Assembly: GCA_021286855.1 (NCBI GenBank)
Contig: JAJTBO010000002.1
Span: 372,001-436,000 of the forward strand
Length of the DNA: 64,000 bases
Direction of reading: 5' to 3'
Source of the DNA: Hyphomicrobiales bacterium
GTDB lineage: Bacteria; Pseudomonadota; Alphaproteobacteria; Rhizobiales; Ancalomicrobiaceae
Below the pieces are notes generated by a model. The model worked only from the letters and a program-made list of their open reading frames with translations, made no database searches and was not told where the DNA came from. This document shows, in pieces, positions 20,356 through 28,846 of the stretch (the first letter of the stretch is position 1; every line of letters starts with the position of its first letter). A program made the position numbers and the translations under genes.

Positions 20356-21240
20356 ATGACCGAGACCATCGATCCGGCGACGCGCCTCGCCGGTCTCCGT
20401 CGCGAGATCGACGGGATCGACGAGGAGATCCACCGGCTCCTGGTGGCGCGCTCGGCGATCATCGACGAGCTGATCAAGGTGAAGGGCACGGCCGTCACCG
20501 GCGCGGCCTTCCGGCCGGCCCGCGAGGCCGATCTGATGCGGCGGCTGGTCGAGCGGCATCGCGGCATTCTGCCGGTCGTCACCGTCGAACACCTCTGGCG
20601 CGAAATCGTCTCGACCTTCACCTTCCTGCAGGCCCATTACGAGGTCTACATGGACGGCGGCCGCGATCCCGTCGCGATGCGGGATCTCGCCCGTTTCTAT
20701 TTCGGCTTCACCGTGCCGGCGCATCTCGAGAGCGGGCCGGAGGAGGTGATCGCGGCGGTGGCGCGGTCGGTCTCCGATCTCGGCATCGTGCAGACGGCGC
20801 AGCCGAGCTGGGTCGGTCCGTGGTGGCGGCTACTCGGCGGCGACGGTCCTCGGATCATCGCGCGGCTGCCGTTCATCGAACTTCCCGGCCGGGTCGCGGA
20901 TCTGCCGGCGCTGGTGGTCTCCAACCCGATCTCCGAGCCGATCGGGCCGGAGGTGCTGGCGCATGCGCTCGTCGGGGTCGGCGACCGCGATCCGAGCGAG
21001 GCGCTGGAGGTCGAGGGGTTCGAGCTCCTGGCGCGTCACGACGACGGGCCGCGGAGCGAGTTCCTCGTCGCCGCGCCGGCCGAGACGCCGGTAGAGCAGG
21101 TGATCGCCGCCTTCGCGCGGGCCGGCGTCGAAGTGCGCGAACCGCGCGTCGTCGGCGGCTATGCGCGGCCGATCCGACACGTCGGGCCGAGCGCGGGCGC
21201 GTCGGGCACGACCGACGCCGACGCCTCGGCGAACCGCTGA
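20356..21240 (+). CDS. Chorismate mutase (AroQ) with C-terminal extension
   Basis: 294 residues. Residues about 10-95 are an AroQ-type chorismate mutase helix bundle: [20 protein letters not shown], the [14 protein letters not shown] lysine/arginine region and the LWREIVSTF helix. About 200 further residues form a second domain of mixed strands without prephenate dehydratase or dehydrogenase motifs; similar extended chorismate mutases occur in Rhizobiales. It makes prephenate for tyrosine/phenylalanine synthesis. It is first in an operon with the aminotransferase (35 bases on) and prephenate dehydrogenase. An in-frame GTG/TTG extension upstream is unneeded. Confidence 0.88.
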   Translation: MTETIDPATRLAGLRREIDGIDEEIHRLLVARSAIIDELIKVKGTAVTGAAFRPAREADLMRRLVERHRGILPVVTVEHLWREIVSTFTFLQAHYEVYMDGGRDPVAMRDLARFYFGFTVPAHLESGPEEVIAAVARSVSDLGIVQTAQPSWVGPWWRLLGGDGPRIIARLPFIELPGRVADLPALVVSNPISEPIGPEVLAHALVGVGDRDPSEALEVEGFELLARHDDGPRSEFLVAAPAETPVEQVIAAFARAGVEVREPRVVGGYARPIRHVGPSAGASGTTDADASANR

Positions 21241-21274
21241 ACCCTCTTCCCTCTTCTTCGACGTGAGATTTCCC

Positions 21275-22387
21275 ATGAGCTCCGAACCCGTTTCCGCCGA
21301 CCGTCCGACGCCGCGCGCCGCCGTTCTCTCCATCGCCGCCTACGTTCCCGGCAAGTCCAAGGCCGCCGCCGGCGTCAAGCTGCACAAGCTCTCCTCCAAC
21401 GAGACGCCACTCGGGGCGAGCCCGAAGGCGATCGAAGCCTTCCAGAAGGTCGGCGCGAGCCTCGAACTCTATCCCGACGGCGCGGCGAACGGCCTGCGCG
21501 AGGCGATCGGCAAGACCTACGGCCTCGATCCCGAGCGCATCGTCTGCGGCAACGGCTCCGACGACCTGCTGCATCTCCTCGCCGAGGCCTATATCGGCGA
21601 GGGCGACGAGGGGCTCTATCCGCAATACGGCTTCCTGGTCTATCCGATCGCGATCAAGACGGCCGGCGGCACGCCGGTGGTCGCGCCGGAAACGAACCTG
21701 ACCGTCGACGTCGACGCGCTCATCGCCGCCGTCACGGCGAGGACCAAGCTCGTCTTCCTGGCCAATCCGGGCAATCCGACCGGCACCTACATTCCCTTCG
21801 ACGAAGTGCGCCGGCTCGCCGCCGGTCTGCCGAAGCACGTGCTGCTGGTGCTCGATTCGGCCTATGCCGAATATGTCCGGCGCAACGACTACGAAGCGGG
21901 CATCGAGCTGGTCTCGACCTCGGACAATGTCGTGATGTGCCGGACCTTCTCGAAGATCCACGGTCTCGCCGGCCTGCGCATCGGCTGGATGTACGGCCCG
22001 GCGCACGTCGTCGACGCGGTCAACCGGATTCGCGGACCGTTCAACGTCAACGCCGCGGCGCTCGCCGCCGGCGTCGCCGCGATCGAGGACAAGGCGCATG
22101 CGCAGGCGGCGGCCGACCACAACGAGGTCTGGCTGCCGAAGGTGACGGCGGCGCTCGAGGGGCTCGGCCTGACCGTCGCGCCGTCGGTCGCCAACTTCGT
22201 GCTGATCGGCTTCCCCGATCGCGACGGCAAGCGGGCGCCGGACGCCGACGCCTTCCTGCAGTCGCGCGGCGTCGTCGTGCGACGGATGGAGGCCTATGGG
22301 CTCGCGAATTCGCTGCGCATGACGATCGGCTCGCAAGAGGCGAACGAGGCGGCGATCGCCGCGCTGACCGACTTCCTGAAGGGATGA
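21275..22387 (+). CDS. Histidinol-phosphate / aromatic aminotransferase (HisC family)
   Basis: 370 residues, class I/II PLP-dependent aminotransferase of the HisC group. The N-terminal [19 protein letters not shown], the [10 protein letters not shown] loop and [15 protein letters not shown] with the PLP lysine near 227 are all intact. HisC-like enzymes transaminate imidazole-acetol phosphate or aromatic 2-oxo acids. Lying between chorismate mutase and prephenate dehydrogenase, it most likely acts on aromatic keto acids here; dual use in histidine synthesis is possible. Confidence 0.92.
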   Translation: MSSEPVSADRPTPRAAVLSIAAYVPGKSKAAAGVKLHKLSSNETPLGASPKAIEAFQKVGASLELYPDGAANGLREAIGKTYGLDPERIVCGNGSDDLLHLLAEAYIGEGDEGLYPQYGFLVYPIAIKTAGGTPVVAPETNLTVDVDALIAAVTARTKLVFLANPGNPTGTYIPFDEVRRLAAGLPKHVLLVLDSAYAEYVRRNDYEAGIELVSTSDNVVMCRTFSKIHGLAGLRIGWMYGPAHVVDAVNRIRGPFNVNAAALAAGVAAIEDKAHAQAAADHNEVWLPKVTAALEGLGLTVAPSVANFVLIGFPDRDGKRAPDADAFLQSRGVVVRRMEAYGLANSLRMTIGSQEANEAAIAALTDFLKG

Positions 22388-22391
22388 GGCG

Positions 22392-23318
22392 ATGAGCGAC
22401 GCGCCGATTTTTCGCCGGCTCACTCTGATCGGCATCGGCCTGATCGGCTCTTCGATCGCCCGCGGCGCGCGGGCCAAGGGGCTGGCGGGCGAGATCGTGA
22501 TCTCGACCCGGCGCGAGAAGACCCTGGAGAGGGCCCGCGAGCTCGGCCTCGGCGACGTCTACGAGCGGGATCCGGGCGAGGCGGTGAAGGGAGCGGACTG
22601 CGTCATCGTCTCGGTGCCGGTCGGCTCGTCCGGCGCGGTGGCGGCGGCGATCGCCGATCATCTGGCGCCGGGCGCGATCGTCTCGGACGTCGGTTCGGTC
22701 AAGGCGGACGTGGTCAAGCAGATGGCGCCGCATCTGCCCGATCATGCCCGCTTCGTGCCGGCCCATCCGGTCGCCGGCACCGAGCACTCCGGGCCGGACG
22801 CCGGCTTCGCCGAGCTGTTCGAGAACAAGTGGTGCATCGTGACGCCGCCGGAGGGGGCGGACGAGGCGGCGGTCGAGGCGCTCGTCGCCTTCTGGCGCGG
22901 GCTCGGCTCGAAGGTCGAGACGATGACGCCGGAGCACCACGACATGGTGTTGGCGATCACCTCGCACATTCCGCATCTGATCGCCTACAACATCGTCGGC
23001 ACGGCGGCGGATCTCGAGAAGGTCTCCGAATCGGAAGTGATCAAGTTCTCCGCCGGCGGCTTCCGCGACTTCACCCGTATCGCGGCCTCCGATCCGACGA
23101 TGTGGCGCGACGTGTTCCTGCACAATCGCGAAGCGGTGATGGAGATGCTCGGTCGCTTCATCGAGGATCTGTTCGTGTTGCAGCGGGCGGTTCGGTTCGG
23201 CGACGGCGAAAAGCTCTACGAGCACTTCACGCGGACGCGGGCGATCCGCCGCGGCATTCTCGACATCGGCCAGGATACGGCGGCGCCGGACTTCGGCCGG
23301 GTGCCGAAGAAGGAATGA
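22392..23318 (+). CDS. Prephenate (or arogenate) dehydrogenase
   Basis: 308 residues. It starts with the NAD(P)-binding strand LTLIGIGLIGSSIARGARAK (GxGxxG near 14-19), then VSVPVGSSG, SDVGSVKADVV and the active-site PAHPVAGTEHSGPDAG near 122-137, with SHIPHLIAYNIVG in the helical half: TyrA/TyrC family. It oxidatively decarboxylates prephenate or arogenate toward tyrosine. It starts 4 bases after the aminotransferase stop, so it is translationally linked to it. Substrate preference cannot be read from sequence. Confidence 0.94.
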   Translation: MSDAPIFRRLTLIGIGLIGSSIARGARAKGLAGEIVISTRREKTLERARELGLGDVYERDPGEAVKGADCVIVSVPVGSSGAVAAAIADHLAPGAIVSDVGSVKADVVKQMAPHLPDHARFVPAHPVAGTEHSGPDAGFAELFENKWCIVTPPEGADEAAVEALVAFWRGLGSKVETMTPEHHDMVLAITSHIPHLIAYNIVGTAADLEKVSESEVIKFSAGGFRDFTRIAASDPTMWRDVFLHNREAVMEMLGRFIEDLFVLQRAVRFGDGEKLYEHFTRTRAIRRGILDIGQDTAAPDFGRVPKKE

Positions 23319-23465
23319 GCCGGGGTCTCCCTCCCGAGAGGCTTTGACCAGAACCTTCTAATATGTAGACTTCCTGATGTACGGCGCGGGGGAGAGGCTC
23401 TCGCGCCGCCCCGAGAGGTCCGCGCGCGCAACGACGCGGATCCACGGCGATCAGGGAGAAACGTC

Positions 23466-23804
23466 ATGGCCTACGATTTCGACGGGCAGTCCTTCGAGAC
23501 GACCGCATCCGGTTATCTTCTCGACCAGAGCGCCTGGACGCCGGCGCTCGGCGAGCACATCGCGACGGCGGAAGGGATCGCGCTGACCCAGCGCCACTGG
23601 GACGTGATCGACTATCTGCGCGAAGAGTTCTTCGACAACGGCGAGACCCAGCCCAACACCCGCGCCATCATGAAGGCGATGAGCGAGAAGTGGGGCGAGA
23701 AGGTCGAGCAGCGCACGCTCTACGATCTCTTCCCGATGGATCCCTCGAAGCAGGCCGGCCGTATCGGTGGCCTGCCGGAGAGCCGGCGCAAGGGCGGCTA
23801 CTGA
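23466..23804 (+). CDS. DsrC/TusE-family protein lacking all cysteines
   Basis: 112 residues, the whole DsrC/TusE fold: WTPALGEHIATAEGIALTQRHWDVIDYLREEF, then NTRAIMKAM and LYDLFPMDPSKQAGRIGGLP. In sulfur-transferring DsrC and TusE the C-terminal arm ends with a conserved penultimate cysteine, and DsrC has a second one about ten residues earlier. Here the arm ends PESRRKGGY and the protein contains no cysteine at all, so persulfide transfer by the known mechanism is impossible. A regulatory or structural role is more likely (inference). The 147 bases upstream hold no other gene. Automated pipelines would call it TusE. Confidence 0.85.
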   Translation: MAYDFDGQSFETTASGYLLDQSAWTPALGEHIATAEGIALTQRHWDVIDYLREEFFDNGETQPNTRAIMKAMSEKWGEKVEQRTLYDLFPMDPSKQAGRIGGLPESRRKGGY

Positions 23805-23820
23805 GCCGCCGCGGGCGGGG

Positions 23821-24135
23821 TCAGGCGCGGACGCCGTACTTCTTGCGGACCTCGTCGGCGGCCCAACCGGCGCGCGACTGTTCGTCGGGCAGGCGGCCGC
23901 GGGCGGCGCACCACAGCAGGAAGGCCGGCAGGTCGAAGCGGATGCGCACGACCTTTTCGCCCTTCGCCGTGACCTCGCGCTCGATGGTGCGGGCGGCGGC
24001 GAGCCATTGGTCGAAGCCGTCGAACAGGCGTTCGGGGTCCGACATGATGGCGCGGGCCTGATCGTAGCCGTCGCGGCGGAACCAACAGAAGCCGAGGATG
24101 CGCTGCTTGGTCTCGTCGGTCGCGGGCTTGGTCAT
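23821..24135 (-). CDS. Small hypothetical protein
   Basis: 104 residues from the ATG at 24135 (MTKPATDETKQRILGFCWFR). Not recognised. It is soluble and mixed charged, with a GFCWFRRDGYDQARAIMSDP opening, a helical centre (FDGFDQWLAAARTIEREVTAKG), an IRFDLPAFLLWCAARGRLP stretch and a basic C-terminus. It is convergent with the DsrC-like gene (17 bases between stops). Composition matches neighbours. A start 21 codons further upstream is possible but the extra residues look non-coding. Confidence 0.7.
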   Translation of the reverse strand: MTKPATDETKQRILGFCWFRRDGYDQARAIMSDPERLFDGFDQWLAAARTIEREVTAKGEKVVRIRFDLPAFLLWCAARGRLPDEQSRAGWAADEVRKKYGVRA

Positions 24136-24202
24136 GGGGATCGGTCCGTCTGGCGATGCTCTGGTCGAGGCGCCTAGGTACGCCCCGAGCGGCGACAAGG
24201 CA

Positions 24203-24231
24203 ACGCCCCCGTCGAGGTTCGACGGGGGCGT
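24203..24231 (-). terminator. Hairpin terminator downstream of the phosphomutase
   Basis: Perfect 13-bp stem ACGCCCCCGTCGA / TCGACGGGGGCGT with loop GGT, 24 bases past the phosphomutase stop on the minus strand. The following minus-strand bases (TTGCCTTG) are only modestly T-rich, so it may act as a weak terminator or mRNA 3' end protector. Confidence 0.65.
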
Positions 24232-24254
24232 GTCGATTCGATGGCGCGGCGCGG

Positions 24255-25754
24255 TCAGATCGTCTGATTGTAGGCGCCGACTTCCGGGTTCTCGCGCAGC
24301 ACCGCGTCCATGGCGTGGAACATGGCGCGGTAGCGCTCCTCGGAGACCGGGCTCTCGATGACGACGACCAGCTCCGGCTTGTTCGACGAGACCCGGATCA
24401 GCCCCCAGGTGCCGTCATCGGTCGTCACGCGGATGCCGTTGACGGTGTTGACCTCGACGATCGGGTGACCGGCGAGGCGCTCGCCCTTCTCCTGCATGGC
24501 GAGAAGCCGAGCGATCACCTTGTCGCAGACGCCGTATTTGATCTCGTCGTCGCAGTGCGGCGACATGGTCGGCGAGGACCAGGTCTTGGGCAGGGCGGTC
24601 TTCAGCTCGGAGAGCTTCCTGCCCGGATTGCGGTCGAGCATGTCGAGGACGGCCAGCGCCGAGACGAAGCCGTCATCGTAGCCGCGGCCGATCGGCGCGT
24701 TGAAGAAATAGTGGCCGGACTTCTCGAAGCCGGCCAGCGCCGAGAGCTGGTTGACGCGGGCCTTGATGTAGCTGTGGCCGGTCTTCCAGTAGTCGGTCGT
24801 CACCTCGAGCGCCTGCAGCTCCGGATCGGAGTGGTAGAGGCCGGTCGACTTGACGTCGACGACGAAGGTCGGCTTCGGGTAGACCTTGGCGAGGTCGCGG
24901 GCGAGCATGACGCCGACCTTGTCGGCGAAGATTTCGTCGCCGGTGTCGTCGATGACGCCGCAGCGGTCGCCGTCGCCGTCGAAGCCGAGGCCGAGGTCGG
25001 CGCCGGTCCTGAGAACCTCGTCACGGATGGCATGAAGCATCTTCATGTCTTCCGGGTTGGGGTTGTAGCGCGGGAAGGAGTGGTCGAGCTCGCAGTCGAG
25101 CGGGATCACTTCCGCGCCGACGGCGGTGAGGATCTTCTCGGCGAAGGCGCCGGCGGTGCCGTTGCCGCAGGCGGCGACCACCTTCAGCGGATGGGCGAGC
25201 TTCGGCCGGCCGGCGAGGTCGGCGACGTAGGCGTCGGGGAAGTTCTCGACGAACCGGTAGGAGCCGCCGCCCGACATGTCGAAGTCGCCGGAGAGCACGA
25301 GCTCCTTCAACCGGCTCATCTCGTCGGGACCGAAGGTGAGCGGGCGGTTGAGCCCCATCTTGACGCCGGTCCAGCCGTTCTCGTTGTGCGAGGCGGTGAC
25401 CATCGCCACCGCCGGCACGTCGAGCTCGAACTGGGCGAAATAGGCCATCGGCGTCACGGCGAGGCCGATGTCGTGGACCCTGCAGCCCGCCGCCATCAGG
25501 CCGGTGACCAGCGCCAGCTTGATCGAGGCGGAATAGGAGCGGTAGTCGTGGCCGACCACGATCTCGCGCTTCACGCCGCGTTCGGCGAGGAGCCGGCCGA
25601 GCCCCATGCCGAGCGCCTGGACGCCCATCAGGTTGATCTCCTTGCCGAACAGCCAACGCGCGTCGTACTCGCGGAAGCCGGTCGGCTTGACCATCGGGCT
25701 GGATTCGTAGGCGTAGGTGTTGGGAACGAGTTGCGGGCGTGGCGTCGGGAACAT
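24255..25754 (-). CDS. Phosphomannomutase/phosphoglucomutase
   Basis: 499 residues of the alpha-D-phosphohexomutase superfamily. The active-site phosphoserine loop is TASHNENGWTGVK near 125-137, the metal-binding loop GFDGDGDRCG near 260-269, a sugar-specificity loop (EKSGHYFF, near 350) and a C-terminal phosphate-binding RVSSNKPELVV. Such enzymes interconvert mannose-6-P/-1-P and glucose-6-P/-1-P for nucleotide sugars of LPS or exopolysaccharide. It lies 42 bases after the aldolase gene on the same strand, giving a small sugar-phosphate operon. Confidence 0.93.
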   Translation of the reverse strand: MFPTPRPQLVPNTYAYESSPMVKPTGFREYDARWLFGKEINLMGVQALGMGLGRLLAERGVKREIVVGHDYRSYSASIKLALVTGLMAAGCRVHDIGLAVTPMAYFAQFELDVPAVAMVTASHNENGWTGVKMGLNRPLTFGPDEMSRLKELVLSGDFDMSGGGSYRFVENFPDAYVADLAGRPKLAHPLKVVAACGNGTAGAFAEKILTAVGAEVIPLDCELDHSFPRYNPNPEDMKMLHAIRDEVLRTGADLGLGFDGDGDRCGVIDDTGDEIFADKVGVMLARDLAKVYPKPTFVVDVKSTGLYHSDPELQALEVTTDYWKTGHSYIKARVNQLSALAGFEKSGHYFFNAPIGRGYDDGFVSALAVLDMLDRNPGRKLSELKTALPKTWSSPTMSPHCDDEIKYGVCDKVIARLLAMQEKGERLAGHPIVEVNTVNGIRVTTDDGTWGLIRVSSNKPELVVVIESPVSEERYRAMFHAMDAVLRENPEVGAYNQTI

Positions 25755-25796
25755 GAGCGGGCGTCCTCGGCGAGAGAAGGGATGGCTCGGATCAGA

Positions 25797-26453
25797 TCAG
25801 AGGATCGACTGGCCGGTCTTGGCCCAGTCCTTCATGAACTGATCGATGCCCTTGTCGGTCAGGGGATGGGCGACCAGGGTCTTCAGCACCGAGGGCGGCA
25901 CGGTGGCGACGTCGGCGCCGGCGAGCGCGGCGAGCTTGACGTGGTTGGGCGTGCGGATCGAGGCGGCGAGGATCTCGGTCTGGAGCGCGTCGTAGTTGTC
26001 GTAGATGGCGCGGATCTCGCCGATCAGCTCCATGCCGTCGAGGCCGATGTCGTCGAGCCGGCCGACGAAGGGCGAGACATAGGTCGCGCCGGCCTTGGCG
26101 GCGAGCAGCGCCTGATTGGCGGTGAAGCAGAGGGTGACGTTGGTCTTCAGGCCTTCCGACGTCAGCGCCTTGCAGGCCTTGAGGCCTTCCCAGGTGAGCG
26201 GCAGCTTGATCACCACGTTCGAGGCGATCTTGGCCAGCTTGCGCCCTTCGGTGATCATGCCGGGAGCGTCGAGGGCGGTCACTTCGGCCGACACCGGGCC
26301 GGGAACGACGGCGCAGATCTCGGCGATGGTCTCGAGGAAGGGGCGGCCCGCCTTCATCACCAGCGACGGATTGGTGGTGACCCCGTCGAGGAGGCCGGTC
26401 GAGGCGAGGTCGCGGATTTCGGCGACGTCGGCGGTATCGACGAAGAACTTCAT
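25797..26453 (-). CDS. fsa: Transaldolase-like / fructose-6-phosphate aldolase
   Basis: 218 residues, the short transaldolase subfamily. [16 protein letters not shown] and [10 protein letters not shown] are the N-terminal signature, and the Schiff-base lysine is K83 in NVVIKLPLT. The C-terminus (GIDQFMKDW) closes the active site. Members either exchange dihydroxyacetone units in the pentose phosphate pathway or cleave fructose-6-phosphate; sequence alone does not decide. It is transcribed with the phosphomutase gene downstream. Confidence 0.92.
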   Translation of the reverse strand: MKFFVDTADVAEIRDLASTGLLDGVTTNPSLVMKAGRPFLETIAEICAVVPGPVSAEVTALDAPGMITEGRKLAKIASNVVIKLPLTWEGLKACKALTSEGLKTNVTLCFTANQALLAAKAGATYVSPFVGRLDDIGLDGMELIGEIRAIYDNYDALQTEILAASIRTPNHVKLAALAGADVATVPPSVLKTLVAHPLTDKGIDQFMKDWAKTGQSIL

Positions 26454-26558
26454 CGCTTGCTCCTGGAATGCGGTTCGCCTCGAACGGGCGAGAAGAGGAC
26501 GGTTCGGCCGAGCAGGTCTCGAAGCGGGATCGAACGGTCGGTTCCTGGCACGAGAAGA

Positions 26559-27581
26559 TTACGATCGGATTTCAGTGGCGCGCGTCGGCAACACGACGCT
26601 GCGATCGCCGATCTCGAACCGGACGGCGCGACCTTCGCACCGCAGGGCCCAGGGACGCAAGTCCGGGTCGCGGGTGGCGGCGTCGGCTTCGACGAGGACG
26701 AGGCGGGTCGCAGCCGGCCGTTCGATCGGCAGGGGGCCGGCGAGGTGGAGCACCGTCGGCTCGCCGAGGGAGGCCGGGCTCGCGCCCGGGAAGCGGCAGG
26801 GCGCGCCGCGGGCGAGCGCGGCGAAGGGGACGAGGAGGCTCTCCAGCGTCGGTCCGGCCTCGACGACGGCGAGACGGTCGTCGCGGCGGACGTCGAGCAG
26901 GCCGGCGAGTTCGACGGCCAGCATGACGACGCGGCCCTGGTCGAGATGATCGGCCCGGGTGCGGCCGGCGGCGTCGGCGCGGACGATCGCCACGCAGGGA
27001 TCGGCGGCGGCGAGCGGGCGTCGATCGCGGCCGGCGAGGCGGACGGCGGAGAGCCCGGCGAGCGCTTCGTCGACGCGGCGATAGGCCATCGGGTGGGCGC
27101 CGTGGATCCAGACCGAGCCGGCGAGGGCGAGATGCGCCGCCGCGGCCTCGAAGGTCGGAAGCAAGGTCGCGTCGACGACGATCTGGGCCGGGCGCACCGC
27201 GTCGAGGGCGGCGGAGAGCGCGGTCGGGGCGAGGGCGGGATCGAAGATCGTGGCGATGACGCCGACGGCGGAAAGGCCGATGAGGGCGGCGAAGCGGCGC
27301 GGGCTCGGCGGCATCAACAGCGCCGCCGGTTCGCGTGGGGCGAGGCCGACGACGATCGCCCAGCGCGACCACCTGTTGGCCTCGGCGTAGAGATCGCGGA
27401 AGGCGAGGGTCTCGTCCGCGCCGGCGAGAGCGAGGCGATCGCGTCCTTCGGCCGCCCATTCCTCGACCTCGTCGCGCAGGGAGCGGACGGGGTCGTCGGC
27501 GAGCCGGGCGAGGCGCTCGGCGAGAGCGGCGTCGGCGCGGACCTCGGCCCGTTCGGCGAGCCACCGCTTCACGATCTTCAC
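26559..27581 (-). CDS. Degenerate AMP-binding (acyl-CoA synthetase-like) protein
   Basis: 340 residues. Residues about 50-135 resemble the N-terminal domain of acyl-CoA synthetases (ETLAFRDLYAEANRWSRWAI, PREPAALLMPPSPRRFAAL, VGVIATIFDPALAP, RPAQIVVDATLL). Where the P-loop TSGTTGxPKG should be, near 190-205, there is VRADAAGRTRADHLDQGR, and the C-terminal adenylation domain is missing, so the protein is unlikely to activate acids. Normal composition, intact frame and good length argue for a retained protein rather than a decaying one. It lies between fsa and the CobW GTPase on the same strand. Function unknown. Confidence 0.65.
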   Translation of the reverse strand: MKIVKRWLAERAEVRADAALAERLARLADDPVRSLRDEVEEWAAEGRDRLALAGADETLAFRDLYAEANRWSRWAIVVGLAPREPAALLMPPSPRRFAALIGLSAVGVIATIFDPALAPTALSAALDAVRPAQIVVDATLLPTFEAAAAHLALAGSVWIHGAHPMAYRRVDEALAGLSAVRLAGRDRRPLAAADPCVAIVRADAAGRTRADHLDQGRVVMLAVELAGLLDVRRDDRLAVVEAGPTLESLLVPFAALARGAPCRFPGASPASLGEPTVLHLAGPLPIERPAATRLVLVEADAATRDPDLRPWALRCEGRAVRFEIGDRSVVLPTRATEIRS

Positions 27582-27612
27582 GGGCGAAGCCTCGAGGACG
27601 CCGCGGCGGTCG

Positions 27613-28827
27613 TCATCGGAAGGACCCGGAGAAACCGGAGATCGACAGCGGATTGTCGGTCAACGCGGCGGCGTCGGGGCCGTCGGCGACCAGTTCGCCG
27701 ACGAAGGCGTCGAACATCCGTTTGACGAAGCCCTCGTCGAGGTCGCGGGTGATGAAGACGAGCCGAGTGCGGCGATCTTCGTCGGGCCAGCGTTCGAGCT
27801 GGGCGACGGGGTGGACGACGTGCTGGACGACGTGCAGCACCAGCGGCCGTTCGGGATCCTCGGCGAGGCGGACGACGCCCTTGACGCGCAGCAGCTTCGG
27901 TCCGTGCGCCGAGCGCAGGAGCTCCAGGAACATGTCGAGGCTCGCCGCCGACATCGGTCGGTCTGCCGCCAGACAGAAGGCGCGGATATGGTCGTCGTGG
28001 CGATTGGCGTCGTGGGCGTGCCCGTGATCGTGATCATGGTGATCGTGATCGCAGGCATGATCATGGCCGTGCGCATGTCCGGCCTTGGCCTCGAGGCGGC
28101 GTCGCTCGGCGTCGCGGTCGCGATAGGCCTCTTCGGCGAGCCAGCGGGTGACGTCGGCGGTCTTGGTCTCCGGCCGCCACAGGCCGGATTCGAGCAGCGC
28201 CGCCGGGGTCGCCTCGCCGCGGGCGGCGTCGAGCTGCGGGGCGGCGGGATCGAGGATCTTCAGACGGGTGCGCAGGGCGATCAGTTGCGCCTTGCGTTCG
28301 GCCGTGTCGCAGAGGTCGGACTTGGTGATGACCAGCCGATCGGCGACCGCCGCCTGTTTCACCGCCTCGACCTGGGCGTCGAGGGTGGCCATGCCGTTGA
28401 CCGCGTCGACCAGGGTGACGACGCCGTCGAGCCGATAGCGCCGCACCAGATAGGGATGGCGCATCACGGTGTGGAGGATCGGCGCGGGGTCGGCGAGGCC
28501 GGTCGTCTCGATGACGACGCGGCGCAGGGCCGTGAGGCGGCCGTTGTCGAGGCGCTTCAGGAGGTCCTCGAGGGTGGCGACGAGATCGCCGCGGATGGTG
28601 CAGCACAGGCAGCCGGAGGAGAGTTCGACGACGCCGTCGTCGGCCCGCTCGACCAGGACGTGGTCGATGCCGACCTCGCCGAACTCGTTGACGATCACCG
28701 CCGTGTCGGCCATCGCCGGATCGTGCAGGAGACGATTGAGCAGCGTCGTCTTGCCCGAGCCGAGAAAGCCGGTGATCACGGTGAGCGGGATCGGTTCGGG
28801 CGGGCGGCGGGCGACGGTGTCTGTCAT
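27613..28827 (-). CDS. CobW/COG0523-family GTPase with histidine-rich loop
   Basis: 404 residues. Walker A GFLGSGKTTLLN at 20-31, the metal-binding GCLCC at 72-76, the switch region VIETTGLADP near 106-114 and TKSD at 168-171. A histidine-rich linker at about 251-280 (16 of 30 residues His) separates the GTPase domain from the CobW C-terminal domain. COG0523 proteins are metal chaperones, mostly for zinc, sometimes for cobalamin or nitrile hydratase cobalt. No Zur box was found, so the metal is open. It lies 19 bases downstream of the DD-carboxypeptidase gene on the same strand. Confidence 0.9.
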   Translation of the reverse strand: MTDTVARRPPEPIPLTVITGFLGSGKTTLLNRLLHDPAMADTAVIVNEFGEVGIDHVLVERADDGVVELSSGCLCCTIRGDLVATLEDLLKRLDNGRLTALRRVVIETTGLADPAPILHTVMRHPYLVRRYRLDGVVTLVDAVNGMATLDAQVEAVKQAAVADRLVITKSDLCDTAERKAQLIALRTRLKILDPAAPQLDAARGEATPAALLESGLWRPETKTADVTRWLAEEAYRDRDAERRRLEAKAGHAHGHDHACDHDHHDHDHGHAHDANRHDDHIRAFCLAADRPMSAASLDMFLELLRSAHGPKLLRVKGVVRLAEDPERPLVLHVVQHVVHPVAQLERWPDEDRRTRLVFITRDLDEGFVKRMFDAFVGELVADGPDAAALTDNPLSISGFSGSFR

Positions 28828-28846
28828 CGTGGGTCTCGGCGGCGGG

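Noticed and set aside
26559..27581. Pseudogene call for the AMP-binding-like gene
   Set aside because: The frame is long, uninterrupted and compositionally normal, and it fits tightly into the gene row; loss of motifs looks old rather than a fresh decay. It is kept as a CDS with reduced confidence.
24156..27725. A 1,189-codon open frame on the plus strand across the phosphomutase, aldolase and AMP-binding-like genes
   Set aside because: Its translation is low-complexity Asp/Arg/Val/Gly-rich with no motif. All three minus-strand genes beneath it have clear families or fold motifs, and long antisense frames are expected at this GC content.
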